NCBI GenBank assembly: GCA_947044405.1
Contig: CAMRHE010000207.1
Location: 1,002,001-1,066,000 of the forward strand
Reading direction: 5' to 3'
Source: Leptodactylus fallax
Lineage: Eukaryota > Chordata > Amphibia > Anura > Leptodactylidae
Length of the DNA: 64,000 nt
Positions within the stretch are counted from its first letter, which is position 1; each line of letters begins with the position of its first letter. A program made the translations under genes and the position numbers. Positions 41,625-53,579 of the stretch are shown here, one piece after another. A model generated the notes under the pieces. It had not been told where the DNA came from, did no database searches, and saw only the letters and a list, made by a program, of their open reading frames with translations.

Positions 41625-42044
41625 TTAAAGGGCTTTTCTGGGCACAAATCAATTTTTCATACTAATAACCTATGTACAGGATAGGTCATCAGTATATGAT
41701 TTGGGAGGTCTGACACCCAGACCCCCATGGAACGCTGTTGCATCAGCCTATGGATGTTGAAAGCTACTAGAGGATGGGGAGCGCATGTGGGTAGCTCCTA
41801 TTCAAATAATATGAACAAACGGCGTTTCAGTTCCCTGGAGTTACCGATATGCTATGGATTGGGCTGCTGAATAGAAGAGGTGCTGCATGCGCTGTCCATC
41901 CACTAGCAGCTTCCTGGAGGCTTCTACAATAGCTGACCTGTGCAGGGTCCGGGTGTCGGAACCCCACAGATCACATACTGATTAAGTATTCAGTGTATTG
42001 GTCATCAATATAAAATCGATTTTGGGCTGGAAAACCCCTTTAAA
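41625..42044. mobile_element. Family F element, near-complete
   Basis: TTAAAGGGCTTTTCTGGGC and GGGCTGGAAAACCCCTTTAA are inverted ends, each with TTAA. GATAGGTCATCAGTATATGA mirrors CACATACTGATTAAG..., and GTCTGACACCCAGACCC mirrors GGGTCCGGGTGTCGGAACC. About 420 bp. Confidence 0.75.
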
Positions 42045-42935
42045 AAAGATACAATAGTACCTATAGGTGCTCCTTTCCTTTTTATCTCAGCTCCATTAGA
42101 GCAGAGTTGTGATTTGTGACTATAGTTTGGCTACAGTAACGAAAGGGAGTTTGTGGTAGTCTGAGACACACCTCCTGTCTCGTCATTGGTTCAGGCTCCT
42201 TCTTAGACTTCCATCTTGTCTGATTGGCCGCTGGGTATAAACAAAAGCCCAGCACAGACTCAGCAGGCAGTCAGTGCATGATATTTTTTGCATGGGCATT
42301 AGTTGGCGCTGTTGGATCAGACTGCTAATAATGTAGCCGTCTATTTCAGCATCAGCTGAAAAATATGTCCCTGCTTACATCCATTTTTGTGTACTCCACA
42401 GTTTGCTTTGAAGTTGCATAGTCATTCATCAGGCATTGTGCATTTTCTGTAATTTCCTTGTCCACATGAAAGGATTTGGCTTTCTTCATCATGGCACAGT
42501 CACAGATTTGCTTTGCGAACAAATTATGGTAAACTACTTATAAACCACTTTATCTAGTGGGATTTTCTTAGAATCTGCACCTTTTAGGAGTTCATTCATA
42601 GTTTTACAGCGTGCCAGAAAGGAGCATAATTCATAATAAATATGTGATTTATAATGTGGCCTTTTTTTGCTTTCCTTTGAGGCTTTGGTGAGATGCCAAA
42701 CTGTTGAATAAATTCTAGATTAAATATAAAAATAAGGCTATTTTGTATGGTTGGTGGACCACTGAGTCTGTGAGAAATGTACTGAACTTGGATCATAATT
42801 TGACTGTTCACTAGGTTCTCTGTATTAGCCAGAGATTAGCCCTGCTTTATAGAGTAACTCATGTTTTTCAGCAACTGGATTAGTGGTGAGCAACTGATCG
42901 CTAGGACATCTATCTTTGGAAAAGGGATAACTAAC
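42045..42935. other. Unassigned sequence
   Basis: No transposon ends or splice-bounded frames. Unique host DNA or decayed repeat. Confidence 0.3.
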
Positions 42936-42959
42936 TTGAAGAGGTCCTGTTACCAGGTA

Positions 42960-43290
42960 TGAAAAGCCCAGTGACATACACCATCTGATCGGCGCTGTCA
43001 CCTTGAGCATTTTGGTGTTTTCTTTATCCAAATCCATTCAGCCATTCCAAAGATATAAGCCCTTTTAGTGTTAATACAAATTAGGGTATACTAGCCAAGT
43101 GGGCGGCAACATTGTGCTTTATCCGGGGGCGGAGTCTGTGTGCTGTATGTTATGTAATGTTCCCGCCTACTTGGTTAGTTTACCCTAATTTGCAACACTA
43201 AAAGTGCTTATAGCTTTGGAAAGGGTGGACGGATTTGGATAAACAACCTACCAAAATTCTTTCTCATGATGTATGTCAGTGGTAAGGAAA
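42960..43290. mobile_element. Fold-back element
   Basis: AGTGACATACACCATC mirrors GATGTATGTCAGTGG, TTTATCCAAATCC mirrors GGATTTGGATAAA, and GTATACTAGCCAAGTGGGCGG mirrors CCGCCTACTTGGTTAG. The loop is near 43110-43130. Confidence 0.7.
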
Positions 43291-43359
43291 TTTAGTTGGC
43301 CCTCCGTTCAGCATGGTTGCACGTGGAGCAGACTTCTTCCCACCTGTGATTCAAAAGCA

Positions 43360-43508
43360 AGTAATTCCAACATTGCCTGTATGCTGCTTAAACTCTGCAT
43401 TTATTGTGTATGCCAACAGGATGTATTTTGTCCATGAAACGCATCTTGTGTTGGCATATACAATAAATGTAAAGTTTAAGCAGCTTACAAGGAGTGCCGG
43501 GATTACTT
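43360..43508. mobile_element. Hairpin repeat
   Basis: GTAATTCCAACATTGCCTG, CTGCTTAAACTCTGCATTTA and TGTATGCCAACAGGATG mirror the sequence ending GATTACTTTC. The arms are about 60 bp and the loop is at about 43420-43440. Confidence 0.65.
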
Positions 43509-43555
43509 TCTTTTTGAGATAGGTCATTGGGTTTTCAGAACAGGAGACAGGTCCT

Positions 43556-44045
43556 GTTTAAAGGGAGTCTATCACTACAAAATTGAAATATAAACTAATC
43601 TCAGTACCTTATAGGGCTGGCAGCACAGTTTACAATGAAGTGTTTCTTATTCAGGACTGCAGCTCCATTCTTGTAAAAATCGTCCTTTTATCCCTTTGTA
43701 AATGAGCAGAAAGGGTTTTAGTGGCGTGGCTTTAATGGGCTTCACTATCTGCTGCTGCTAACTGCTGCTCAGCTCCGCCCAGTGCATGTCTGATGATGTC
43801 ACACTGCACCCAGAAGTGAAGGAAGTTGGACTCATATGGGACCAGTGTGTCATTATCAGACATGCACAGTACAGTTAGTACTGTGTGCTGAGGCCGTGGA
43901 GAGAGATATCAGTCAACTAGCAGGGGAGTAGCTGAACGACAGTCAGTAGCATTGGATAGTGAAGCCCATTGATGAAAAGCCATGCCCCTGAAGCCCATTT
44001 TTTACAAGAATGGAGCAGCGGTCCTGAATAAGAAATACATCATTG
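43556..44045. mobile_element. Fold-back element (AAAGGGAGTCTATCAC end)
   Basis: TTTAAAGGGAGTCTATCAC is the same type of end as at 62345-62838. AAGTGTTTCTTATTCAGGAC mirrors GTCCTGAATAAGAAATACAT, GGCGTGGCTTTAATGGGCTTCACTAT mirrors the right arm at 43960-43990, and CAGTGCATGTCTGATGATG mirrors CATTATCAGACATGCAC. Confidence 0.65.
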
Positions 44046-44308
44046 CTGATGGCTACCCTGCAATTAGAGAAAAAATGGAGAGGAAGCCTTACAAGGCTCT
44101 CCATTTACTTCTATGGGAGTTACCCAGTAAGCATGTCCAACTATTTCCATGACACTCATGAAAGTGAAGGTTTAAGACTAAAATGTGCCCTTAAAAAGAA
44201 AAATTATATGAAGCATACAAGCAAGTAACATTGCTCTTTCCATAGTATTAACCTTTGTGCTATGTTTTGCTTACATTAGGACTTCCATGATAACACTATG
44301 ACATAATA

Positions 44309-44340
44309 TAATAATAATAATAATAATTAATAATATAATG
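44309..44340. repeat. (AAT)n short repeat
   Basis: About seven triplets with one break. Confidence 0.85.
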
Positions 44341-44499
44341 TTTTGTGCTACCACCAGTTGGTGAGCCATTTGGTTTCCGAGCTTCTGCCTGGAATACTAA
44401 CAATTACGGTGTTTTGACCATATACATTTGCACATGGCACCTCTTTCCCCAAATAGGAGCTGCAGGCTTGTTTTGACCTGCTTTATGTGACCATCATTA

Positions 44500-45097
44500 G
44501 CTGTCGATATATCCACTTTGTAGCCCGTTCACTAGGAGCCAGTGATATAATTGGGGACTGAGTGACCTGATGATTCACCATGATCTGACTTGTGACAACG
44601 CAGCCTGGAAACACTAGGAATCAATGACATTTCTTCAGCCTGTTAGTTCATTTGTAACGAGTGGAAACAACAAAGTTCTGCTGTCACCCGCTCCTCAGAA
44701 ATGGGGTCAGCAGCTGTCCCAGCATCTTACTAAATATCTATGGAGAAGTCCTCTCTCTGGGCGTAATGATCAGCAATTACCATGAGGAATCATTGTCTGA
44801 GAACATTAAATTGCACAATCATTTTACAGATCTTCCGGCAATAAGCTTACTCTGTAGCCCACGTCCTACAGTTCATTATACAGCACTAACAAACTATCAG
44901 TTTTCCTGGAAAGGTGCACAGGAGGGCAGAAATACAGCGTTACGCCAAGTGGGATTAGTGGAGCTGGACTTGACGGCAGCTGCAGAATGCACTTTATGTC
45001 ATCTCTCTTTGTGCTAATAATTACCTGGAATCATGATTCTAATCACAGTTCTTTTATTCTCTGACCTCCTTTCTGTCTGACCTGTTTTGTTCTGCAG
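44500..45097. other. Repeat-free island, possible conserved non-coding DNA
   Basis: Complex AT-rich sequence with GTAATGATCAGCAATTACC and CTAATAATTACCTGG and no repeat ends. A 118-codon frame at 44661 does not look like a protein. The texture suggests a regulatory region; inference. Confidence 0.3.
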
Positions 45098-45222
45098 TCT
45101 ACCAGCTGAAACGCTGAGCTGCGGATGAAACTATTCTACTGTTCACACTACAGAACACAGTGCAGGACTGCCTGCAACGTGAAAGGGTTAAATGTTGAAT
45201 AAAGCAATAGGGTATGCTTGAA
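45098..45222 (+). other. Candidate terminal exon / 3' untranslated sequence
   Basis: A long pyrimidine tract ending TTTTGTTCTGCAG precedes 45098. The following sequence meets stops in every frame within 30 bases or so, and AATAAA is at 45198-45203. This fits a short last exon, or chance. Confidence 0.25.
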
Positions 45223-45560
45223 TTGTTGGTGGAGTGACATTTGAAAGTGACCTTTTAAAGATATTGGGCGGGGGGGGGGAATTCATCAAGGCATATTGTA
45301 TGCCAATTTTGATGCTCCTTGCAATGGCGGAATGTGTGTTTAATGCATGACGATGCACACACCTTGTCATGAAAGAAGCACATCCTCTGGGAGCCTTGTA
45401 CCTTGTTGCAGGGACCCCCAGTGATCACAGGAACAGGGTTTCCAATTAAAATGGGACTGAAGGCTGTCAATCATTGTGTGTGGGCGGGGTAATCAGGACT
45501 CTTACTGCCTCTCCTAGGAGTCCTGCCAGGATTTACTCTACTCTTTACTCAGAAATCCTT

Positions 45561-47376
45561 CTCTGAATCATATAACCCTATATATCACAGAGCTCAGCTT
45601 CTCTCCTCTATCATATAACCCTATATATCACAGAGCTCAGCTTCTCTCCTCTATCATATAACCCTATATATCACAGAGCTCAGCTTCTCTCCCTCTATCA
45701 TATAACCCTATATATCACAGAGCTCAGCTTCTCTCCTCTATCATATAACCCTGTATATCACAGAGCTCAGCTTCTCTCCTCTATCATATAACCCTATATA
45801 TCACAGAGCTCAGCTTCTCTCCTCTATCATATACAACTATATATCACAGAGCTCAGCTTCTCTCCCTCTATCATATAACCCTATATATCACAGGGCTCAG
45901 CTTCTCTCCTCTATCATATAACCCTATATATCACAGAGCTCAGCTTCTCTCCCTCTATCATATAACCCTATATATCACAGAGCTCAGCTTCTCTCCTCTA
46001 TCATATAACCCTATATATCACAGAGCTCAGCTTCTCTCCTCTATCATATACCCTATATATCGCAGAGCTCAGCTTCTCTCCCACTATCATATAACCCTAT
46101 ATATCACAGAGCTCAGCTTCTCTCCTCTATCATATAACCCTATATATCACAGAGCTCAGCTTCTCTCCCTGTATCATATAACCCTATATATCACAGAGCT
46201 CAGCTTCTTTCTCTCTATCATATAACCCTATATATCACACAGCTCAGCTTCTCTCCCTCTATTATATAATCCTATATATCACACAGCTCATTCTCTCCCT
46301 CTTCAATAACCCACCCCCCCATCTATATATCGCAGAGCTCAGCTTCTCTCCCTCTATCATATAACCCTATATATCACAGAGCTCAGCTTCTCTCCCTCTA
46401 TCATATAACCCTATATATCACAGAGCTCAGCTTCTCTCCTCTATCATATAACCCTATATATCACAGAGCTCAGCTTCTCTCCTCTTCATTAACCCTATAT
46501 ATCACAGAGCTCGCTTTCCCCTTCCCTTTCCGGCTCCCCTTCGCTCTCTCCTCTATCATATAACCCTATATATCACAGAGCTCAGCTTCTCTCCATAACC
46601 CCAAAAAGCCCCCCCATCTCTCCTCTATCATATAACCCTATATATCACAGAGCTCAGCTTCTCTCCCTCTATCATATAACCCTATATATCACAGAGCTCA
46701 GCTTCTCTCTCTCTATCCCCTAATATCACACACCCCCCCATATAACCCTATATATCACAGAGCTCAGCTTCTCTCCCTCTATTATATAACCCTATATATC
46801 ACAGAGCTCAGCTTCTCTCCCTCTATCATATAACCCTATATATCACAGAGCTCAGCTTCTCTCCTCTATCATATAACCCTATATATCACAGAGCTCAGCT
46901 TCTCTCCTTCTATCATATAACCCTATATATCACAGAGCTCAGCTTCTCTCCCTCTATCATATAACCCTATATATCACAGAGCTCAGCTTCTCTCCTCTAT
47001 CATATAACCCTATATATCACAGAGCTCAGCTTCTCTCCTCTATCATATAACCCTATATATCACAGAGCTCAGCTTCTCTCCCTGTATTATATAACCCTAT
47101 ATATCACAGAGCTCAGCTTCTCTCCTCTATCATATAACCCTATATATCACAGAGCTCAGCTTCTCTCCCTCTATCATATAACCCTATATATCACAGAGCT
47201 CAGCTTCTCTCCCTCTATCATATAACCCTATATATCACAGAGCTCAGCTTCTCTCCTCTATCATATAACCCTATATATCACAGAGCTCAGCTTCTCTCCT
47301 CTATCATATAACCCTATATATCACAGAGCTCAGCTTCTCTCCTCTATCATATACACTTATATATTGCAGAGCTAAC
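45561..47376. repeat. 43-bp minisatellite array
   Basis: About 42 units, each close to CTCTCCTCTATCATATAACC + CTATATATCACAGAGCTCAGCTT. Unit length varies 43-45 through an extra C in CTCTCCCTCTA. Most units are nearly identical. Four patches (46290-46330, 46476-46545, 46593-46620, 46712-46742) are scrambled and rich in C runs. Confidence 0.95.
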
Positions 47377-47899
47377 TGCACAGCTCTCTCTACTGTCTAT
47401 GGGGGAATCTATGTGCTGGAGTTAGATGCACCTAATTTAGTTCTCAGAAGTTTTATGGAAAGTTTTCCAGGAATACAAACAAAGAAGAAAACACAATGAA
47501 CCTTGTGGTTCAGCTCAAATGTAAACATGTGGCAAGACAGAACAGTGTCCAAAAATAGTAGCAATATAATACTTCCAAAAGACCTTATGAAGCTGAATAA
47601 TCTAACAATAACTATAGGTGGGTGCTCTACTTGTCATAAGGTGACCCAAGGGCCACTGGTTGAAAAGAGGCACAACAAATATCAAACTGTAATAAAACAA
47701 ACAGAAAAAAAATGAACCAAACCCCAATAATAACTAAGACAAAGGGGGAGAGGGGAGACGACCAACAACATGGTGGTGAAAGGGATCGGGGAGTGGTTGC
47801 AGCGATACCGCCACGCTGTACTTTGTTGGAATATGCAAGAAAAGAGAGGGTAGGTTAAGTGATGTAAATTAAGTAGGCCCTTCAGATGTACCTAATTTA

Positions 47900-48340
47900 T
47901 TAAAGGTGTTTTCCAGCCCCTGAAGTATTTTTCATACTGTTGAGCCATCCACAGGGTAGGTCATCAGTATGTGATCTGTGGGGGCTGACACCAACACCCT
48001 GCACATATCAGCTGTTCCAGTGTCCTCCAAGCCCCGGAGGCTGCAGCACTGGACAGGGGAGCCCCATACATCTGCTCCTAGTCATGTAATAGGAGAGGTG
48101 CAACAGCCCCGCTTACTGCAGAGTGGTGGATCTGGGGAATTACAACACAGCTTCTATTACTTGATCAGCTGCATGTACTCCCTAACTACTGCTGTAGCAC
48201 CTGAAGGCTGCAGAACAGCTAATCTATGTAGAGTCCAGTGGAAAATGAAGAGGAATTTGAGCTGGACATCTGCTTTGGATTCCTCTTCCTTTTCCGCCCC
48301 TGGGTTCACAGCGGCAAAATGCTCTTAGTCTGGCCCCTGG
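47900..48340. mobile_element. Family F element, partial
   Basis: TTAAAGGTGTTTTCCAGCCCC, GGTAGGTCATCAGTATGTG and GGGGGCTGACACCAACACCC are left-arm words. The right end is not clear. Confidence 0.5.
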
Positions 48341-48387
48341 CGACACAACGCTAGATAGGTTATTGTAATGGAAAAGGAAAATTAATT

Positions 48388-48560
48388 TAGGCTAAGGCCA
48401 CACGTTACACGCTGCTTTTTTTGTTGCAGATTTTGCTGTGGCTTTTTGAATTAAAGCCACAGAAAATTTAGAGATTTACAGGAGCTTTCTTTATATTTCC
48501 TATTCCTTTCAAGACACTCTTGACTTTGGCTTGAAAATGTGCACCAAAGTCCGCAGCAAA
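48388..48560. mobile_element. Family A element, partial
   Basis: TTTAGGCTAAGGCCACACGTTACACG is the left end, and GTTGCAGATTTTGCTGTGGC follows as in other copies. The right end is lost. Confidence 0.5.
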
Positions 48561-48736
48561 GTACTTTGTGATATTAAAAAAAAAGTGAAAAAAAACCCCA
48601 CTTTTTTCATACTTTTTTGTTTAGATTTTCCCAGATATAGATAGATATTTGTATTTTTGCATGAATATATAATATAACATAGAAATAAAGCCCTATGTGT
48701 CACTGAATAAAGATGCTAAAATTATTTGAATAACCC

Positions 48737-48738
<2 letters not shown>

Positions 48739-48791
<53 letters not shown>
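48739..48791. repeat. (A)n(TA)n microsatellite
   Basis: Fourteen or more A followed by about 19 TA units. Confidence 0.9.
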
Positions 48792-48795
<4 letters not shown>

Positions 48796-48885
48796 CCCTT
48801 TAAACCACATGTACAAGAAATATCCTAAAAATGTCTGGTCCTGAACCAGGAAATTTGGCCCAGTCCTAAAGAGGTTAAATTAGTT

Positions 48886-48910
48886 CTTTTTTTTTTTTTT
48901 TTTTTTTTTT
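48886..48910. repeat. Poly-T tract
   Basis: About 25 T. Confidence 0.9.
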
Positions 48911-48919
48911 AATTTATAA

Positions 48920-51860
48920 TCGCGCCCTAATTGTTTGCAAATGGAATCTGTACGTGCACTTTGTCCTCGTACGTTCTGTCATTTAAGCAGGGAGGTCTCG
49001 GTATTGCATCTCTATACAAGTGATCGCATTCTGCAGCATATTAGCTTTGTGTAAAGAATGGGAAGGAGGTCACATCGGTTGCAGCCTCGGGCAGTAGACT
49101 GGCTGGGTAGAGCCGTGGTTCTGCACTGGAGTCTTTTATGAGGAAGTAGGTTATAGGTTTATGGGCACACAAGAGACATTTATATAAGCCGGTCTGCAAT
49201 CAACATGTGGTTCAGGGCAAATATTGTCTGTTATCCTTGGAAAAGTACTGAGTACGCTTCACATTCGCCTGAATGCCGTGCTTCCCAGCAGCTATGGATG
49301 TGCCAGTCAGACATTACCCCCCATTCATGTGCTCCTCCTCCTGATGTGCACTTTATTTAGCTCTGCTTATTTATCTTTGCTGGAGGGATTTTAACAAGAG
49401 TATTTTTGCCCAGCTGGATTGGTTGTGTTTGTGTGCAGTCTGCTCTTCAGCTTGTTCATCGCAGACCATATGGTGGAAGGCAGACCTATTATCACATACA
49501 TCGAAGACTTTTCCTATGTGAATTAGTGCTATTAAAATAAGACAATGAGGGGGGTATTTATAAATATCTGCGCATCATATGAGCACTCTCTACCATAACG
49601 TCCATTTCCCTCCCAGAGCATTGACTGTACATCCTGTAGATTAATATTGCATTGTCGTAAAACAGCACCAGGAATGTTATCAATTTTTTTTACATTTCTT
49701 TATTAAATCACATAGTAAAATTTATCACTTTTTTCTAATGTTTTTATTTTCTGATTGTAGATTTTTTTTTTTTAATTCTACTTTTTGGACATGTATTTGG
49801 GGGCCTCCATCTTTCCTGATCTTCTCCTTTGCTGTAGTGATATGTTCTAAAGCTGTCTAATGGCCGTAGGCAGCAATAAACTGGAGCCGACTCATTGAGG
49901 TCTATAGTAGAAACAAGTTCTGTGCAGGAAGTGGAGACGATAAGATGTGACATCATCTATTAGTAGTGGATGCAATGATGGGTCACTATGGGTGTTAAAT
50001 GTAGAAGTGTGAACGTCTATTGTGATCCTGTCTGTCTTGTTTGTGATGTAAGTGAGATGAAAATACCTACAGAATTGGCAAATCTCAGTCTAATATTAGG
50101 CGGAGTATGTTTTAATAATAATAATCAATAATAATAATCCTTTAATAGTCCCACAATGGGGAAATTCAGTAAATTTTAGTGTACATTTTAGTGGTACTTT
50201 TTTTTAATTACAAAGTGACATGGAAAATTTAAAATAAAATCATCAAAAATTCTTAAAATACTGTGCTGACAGTATCAGACTGTGCAAGGAAGCAACCCTT
50301 TGACCAGAGGAATGGTAACACCCAGTTGTCAATGCTTTGATCCTTCTCTTCCATGTTCACAGGTAGTATGGTGGCTGGATTTACTATTATAAAGATGTAT
50401 TCAGGCAGCCATCTTAGTACATGTGACTAGCAGTGATCATGGGGCCGGAGTTACTCAGGGGCCGGATGCTGATTCCAATTAAATGGTCTGGGGTTGGACC
50501 CAATCCAGAAACCTATGGTCTGTCCACAATAGAACCCAAGGGAAGCTAGTGTAGAAACCCTCCTTAGAGAACCCCTTTAAGATCTGCACCAAAACTGCCC
50601 TGTGTGAATAGGCCCTTTGTATGTCTTTGGACTGGGCCTATGCTTGTCCCTTCACCCTATTTTCTGAACTCGTATATATGAACATCCGTAGTACCAGCTC
50701 CTATATTTCACACTATCTCCTCCGAGGATTTTTTTCTATCCAGAATGTGTTTCTTGGTAACTTTAAATTCCTCCTAAATTTGGATTAGCATTATCAGCTT
50801 CAGATGGAAATGAGTCCTCGCCGTGCCCTGCGGTAAGAATGTGTTGGACTCACTGCTGGGAATTTTCCGACCTGCAGCAGAAGCACCTTCTTACCTTGTC
50901 TTTCTCTCTGCGGCGTACTTTATAAAAGCAATAAAAGAGAACAAATGACTACATTTCTATTTCCCTATAAAATACCAGTATTCCCATCTCTGACATTAGG
51001 AACATATTGAGCCTTATTTATCTGCCCAGTGAGGTGAGGCTCCTTCGGCTAAGCAGTAATGGTCAGTGTCTGGAACTATTTGTAAGTAGCTGTATAAAAT
51101 ATAGGTGCGAGTACGGGGGAGCTTTAGTCTTGGGGGAGACATTCCCTCACTTTTATTGGAGGCACTCTGTCTGCTAAGTAAATGAATGGATCTTGTTGTG
51201 TCGGCATTTTATGCACAGGGTATTACAAATCTTTCATATGCCAAAGAGAATGTCTTCTATTTCTGCATAATGTAATCGATTGGGATTGTTTGTGCAGCCA
51301 TAACTGTAGCCAACATATGATCAGTTGGCGTGGAACATGTTTGGTCAGAACTGAGAATCTTATATTGGTTATTTTAGGTAGGTCTGTGGATTTGGTAGGT
51401 CAAACTAGTGTCTCCAACTCATATATGTATACACATATACACAGATATATATAATATATTATTTATTAATTTTTTTTTTTAACAGTATGACTCTGACCCG
51501 GACTCCTGCTCCGACTCCTTTATGGTGTCTGTTCTCTTTCCTTCTTTTTTTTTTTTTTTTTGACAGCTCCAGATGGGCACCCATTGCAGATGTGAACCTA
51601 GACTAAATAAATAGTCATCAATCTATGCATCTAATAATACAATACAAATAATTGCAGAATTAAAAATAATCATTTTATTTTAGAGCCCGAGTCGGTAACT
51701 TTTTTCCCACTCCACACAAAATTAACCCCGACTCCAACTCTACAGTTCTGATTTTAGGCTCATACTGTATGTTCATAACCTATGGTATATTGCAGGCCGG
51801 CTCAATCCCATAGTATCAGTGTGGTACCTATAGGCAGCATTGAGATCACTGGTACTCTGT
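48920..51860. other. Long repeat-poor stretch
   Basis: Few recognisable repeats: a family K word at 50311, an (AAT)n run at 50113-50139 next to TTTAATAGTCCCACAATGGG, which resembles a retroelement tail, and a family V copy at 51483. No splice-bounded frame stands out. It is one of the least invaded parts of the window. Confidence 0.3.
51483..51755. mobile_element. Family V element, degraded
   Basis: ACTCTGACCCGGACTCCTGC and CGACTCCAACTCTACAG are family V words. GAGCCCGAGTCGGTAAC is also present. A 20-T run lies inside at about 51546-51561. Confidence 0.5.
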
Positions 51861-51868
51861 TGGTGCTT

Positions 51869-52107
51869 ATACTAGGTTCAGACTAGCGTTCGGGCACGCC
51901 GTCCCAGATTTCGCTTAAAATCGGCGGAAAGAAAAGTCCTGTTAGCAGGACTTTTCTCTCCAATCGATAGAAACCGGGCGGATACTCAGAGAAAACCATT
52001 ATAGTCTATGGGGTCCGCATGTTTCTGCATGTAACCGCTTTTTAGGTGGATAAGGTTTCTGTCTTTCGGGACCCGAAGGACGGAAACCCGAATGCTAGGG
52101 TGAATAG
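51869..52107. mobile_element. Miniature element, family B copy 10 (inverse orientation)
   Basis: ACTAGGTTCAGACTAGCG and CGAATGCTAGGGTGAATAG are the ends. GCAGGACTTTTCTCTCC, CCATTATAGTCTATGGGGTC and GGACCCGAAGGACGGAAACC match copy 3. Confidence 0.65.
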
Positions 52108-52321
52108 CTGCTGTTTTTTCCCCTGGGTTAGTAGTCGGGCTAAACACTCTCTCTAATCTTACGGTGTTATAAAACTGAAGGTGGCGCACTCTTCCAGCCT
52201 CCTGCTCTGAACACTAGTCAGGATACCATCAGTTTGATCACAGCTATAGGGATGTTATTTTACAGCAGCTTTGTGACACCACCAATCCAACAAATAATAT
52301 CTTTTAAAATATTTTTTAAAC

Positions 52322-52410
52322 TTTTTTTTTTTTTTTTTTTTTTGTTATCACATGCTACATTTGATGTTGTGTGTGTTTTTTTTTTTTTTTGTTTTTTTTG
52401 TTTTTTTGGA
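52322..52410. repeat. T-rich tracts
   Basis: A run of 23 T at 52322-52344 and interrupted T runs to 52410. Minus-strand lysine-rich frames over it are by-products. Confidence 0.9.
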
Positions 52411-52594
52411 GGATTCAGTTTTACCAACAATAGGTTGGCTAGCGCTGCCATTGTGTTTGGTAATCTTTACTATTGACTTAGCGTCTTCACGTGTTTTTAG
52501 GCTCCTATAAGTTACAGCAGTCCTTAACAATGAGCAACTTTTATTACTGGCTTGTGAAATATTATAGGAGGGTTTTATGTGCATAAAGCTTATT

Positions 52595-52730
52595 CACGGT
52601 ATGATAAAAGGTTCTGCAGCTTTCTAATATACTTCATGATCGCAGATTTCCGCCAGTGAATGGTAATATCTTTCTTTACAGCCAGTGGTTACAAACACAA
52701 AGAGAACTACGTCTGGGTGGGAATAAAAGA
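52595..52730. mobile_element. Family J fragment
   Basis: AAAAGGTTCTGCAGCTTTCTAATATACTT and CAGCCAGTGGTTACAAACAC resemble the left part of the element at 26360. Confidence 0.4.
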
Positions 52731-53019
52731 TCTGCAGTAGAACCCAGAAAAATCTACAGATACATATACAATGTGTTGGTATAGTGCAGATTTTAATTTA
52801 CTCAGAATACCTTAATAATGCCCGAATAGACTTTTTTTTTCCCTATTGCATGATAATGGGGTAGGAATAATTCCATTCTCTTATATTTTAGTAATTCTTT
52901 ACAGTATGGTCCATTCATAACTATGGAAATGCTCCTCTAATATGTCTTACAGCTGAGACTTTGGCACAGTTGTATCCAACCTAAATACATCAGTAGCACA
53001 GTATCTCCTGACCTCACAC

Positions 53020-53539
53020 ATGTCCATGGTTTGTGTCTGGTGTTGCAGATCAGCTTCATTAAAGGGGTTTTCTGGAACTTGCATATTGACCTAACCTTAG
53101 AATAGGTCATCAATATGTGATCAGTGTGGGTCTGACACCAGGGACCATTGTCACCAATCAGCTGTTTTTCTGAGGCCGCGGCCTCTTCCCTATGCCAATG
53201 AAGGCATGTACGTTGGTACAACATCAGATCAGTCCCATTCCAGTGAATGGGGCTGAGCTGAAATACCAAGAGCAGACCCTATGATATGTGCAGTACTCTC
53301 TTTGGTATTCAGTGAAGAAGCTAGGGGTGTTTGCCCAAATTCGACGGCCCCTTAACCAGTTGATCTGTGGGGGTCCCGGGTGTCAGACCCCCCACCGATC
53401 ACATATATTGATGAACTATCTTAAGAAGAGGTCATTAGTTTGTATGTCCCAGAAAACACCTGAGTCTAAGCTGCAATACCAGGCAGTGTTTTTGGAAGAA
53501 AGCAGCCATGTTTGTCTAATCCTGGACAAGCCCTTTAAA
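53020..53539. mobile_element. Family I repeat copy 2, split by a family F element
   Basis: TCCATGGTTTGTGTCTGGTG on the left and GCTGCAATACCAGGCAG, GGACAAGCCCTTTAA on the right match 37500-37730. They are separated by about 400 bp of family F. Confidence 0.55.
53059..53461. mobile_element. Family F element inserted in family I
   Basis: TTAAAGGGGTTTTCTGGAAC begins it and GTCCCAGAAAACACC ends it. AATAGGTCATCAATATGTGATC mirrors GATCACATATATTGATG, and GTCTGACACCAGGGACC mirrors GGTCCCGGGTGTCAGACC. Confidence 0.7.
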
Positions 53540-53579
53540 CGTATCTGATTTGGTATTTTTCCCCTGTCTTAGGAATAAC

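Noticed and set aside
44661..45017. 118-codon plus-strand frame
   Set aside because: Amino-acid composition is not convincing and the interval looks like non-coding regulatory texture; no splice borders fit.
45561..47376. CRISPR-like array
   Set aside because: Units are contiguous without unique spacers, and the context is a vertebrate genome. It is a minisatellite.
50113..50170. LINE tail (AATAATAATCC ... TCCCACAATGGGGAAATTC)
   Set aside because: The words recall a retroelement 3' end, but no reverse-transcriptase remnant lies upstream, so it was not listed as an element.
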